NCBI GenBank assembly: GCA_964581385.1
Contig: CAZOOK010000089.1
Coordinates: forward strand, 1-5,126
Direction: 5' to 3'
Source of the DNA: CAZOOK01 sp964581385
GTDB taxonomy: Bacteria; Pseudomonadota; Gammaproteobacteria; Nevskiales; Nevskiaceae
Length of the DNA stretch: 5,126 nt
Position numbers and translations under genes: made by a program. Each line of letters opens with the position of its first letter. Position 1 is the stretch's first letter. Below the pieces are notes generated by a model, which was given only the letters and a program-made list of their open reading frames with translations, ran no database searches and had not been told where the DNA came from. Positions 5,091-5,126 of this stretch are shown here, piece by piece.

Positions 5091-5126
5091 GACCGCTTTG
5101 ACCATCGATTTGCGGATGCTCGTTAG

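Noticed and set aside
5085..5126. Possible C-terminal end of a leftward gene (minus strand reading ...SIRKSMVKAVA then stop)
   Set aside because: Only 13 codons are visible, too few to support a gene; the frame may be open by chance.
1..5126. CRISPR array, toxin-antitoxin pair or phage genes
   Set aside because: No regularly spaced direct repeats, no paired small co-directional genes, and no phage structural motif are present.

Overview
The window looks like a piece of a moderately GC-rich Gram-negative chromosome, most likely from the Verrucomicrobiota (Pedosphaera/Limisphaerales type). This is an inference from the style of the IS66 transposase and from the very long ECF sigma factor with a membrane-bearing C-terminal extension. 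No rRNA or housekeeping marker is present to confirm it.

Layout. (1) Positions 1-1571, + strand: the 3' part of an IS66-family insertion sequence. It holds a nearly complete TnpC DDE transposase beginning at a GTG that overlaps the stop of an upstream reading frame, probably the tail of TnpB. The left end lies outside the window and the right inverted repeat cannot be identified. (2) Positions 1572-1636: a 65-bp convergent gap. (3) Positions 1637-4448, - strand: one large gene, now split into two overlapping frames. The upstream frame (2499-4448) encodes an ECF sigma factor (regions 2 and 4) followed by about six predicted membrane segments. The downstream frame (1637-2509) encodes alpha/alpha-toroid (prenyltransferase-like) repeats. 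The two frames join at a run of seven C on the coding strand, and removing one C would give a continuous protein of about 936 residues. So this is a frameshifted gene, a sequencing or assembly indel, a +1 recoding or slippage site, or a translationally coupled gene pair. (4) Positions 4449-4704: a divergent intergenic region dense in inverted repeats, including a 12-bp arm pair with a nested hairpin, GACCG/CGGTC half-sites and an AATTATAATT palindrome that carries a -10 consensus on both strands. (5) Positions 4705-5073, + strand: a small conserved-looking protein of unknown function with an RSWTGFC motif. (6) Positions 5074-5126: a short tail with no gene.

How the parts may work together: the sigma protein reads as a one-piece membrane signalling device, with a DNA/RNA-polymerase-binding half in the cytoplasm, a membrane bundle, a middle domain and, if the frames are joined, a toroid domain predicted to face outward. 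The symmetric repeats between it and the divergent small gene are plausible sites for shared regulation. The IS66 copy is an unrelated mobile element parked immediately downstream of the toroid reading frame.
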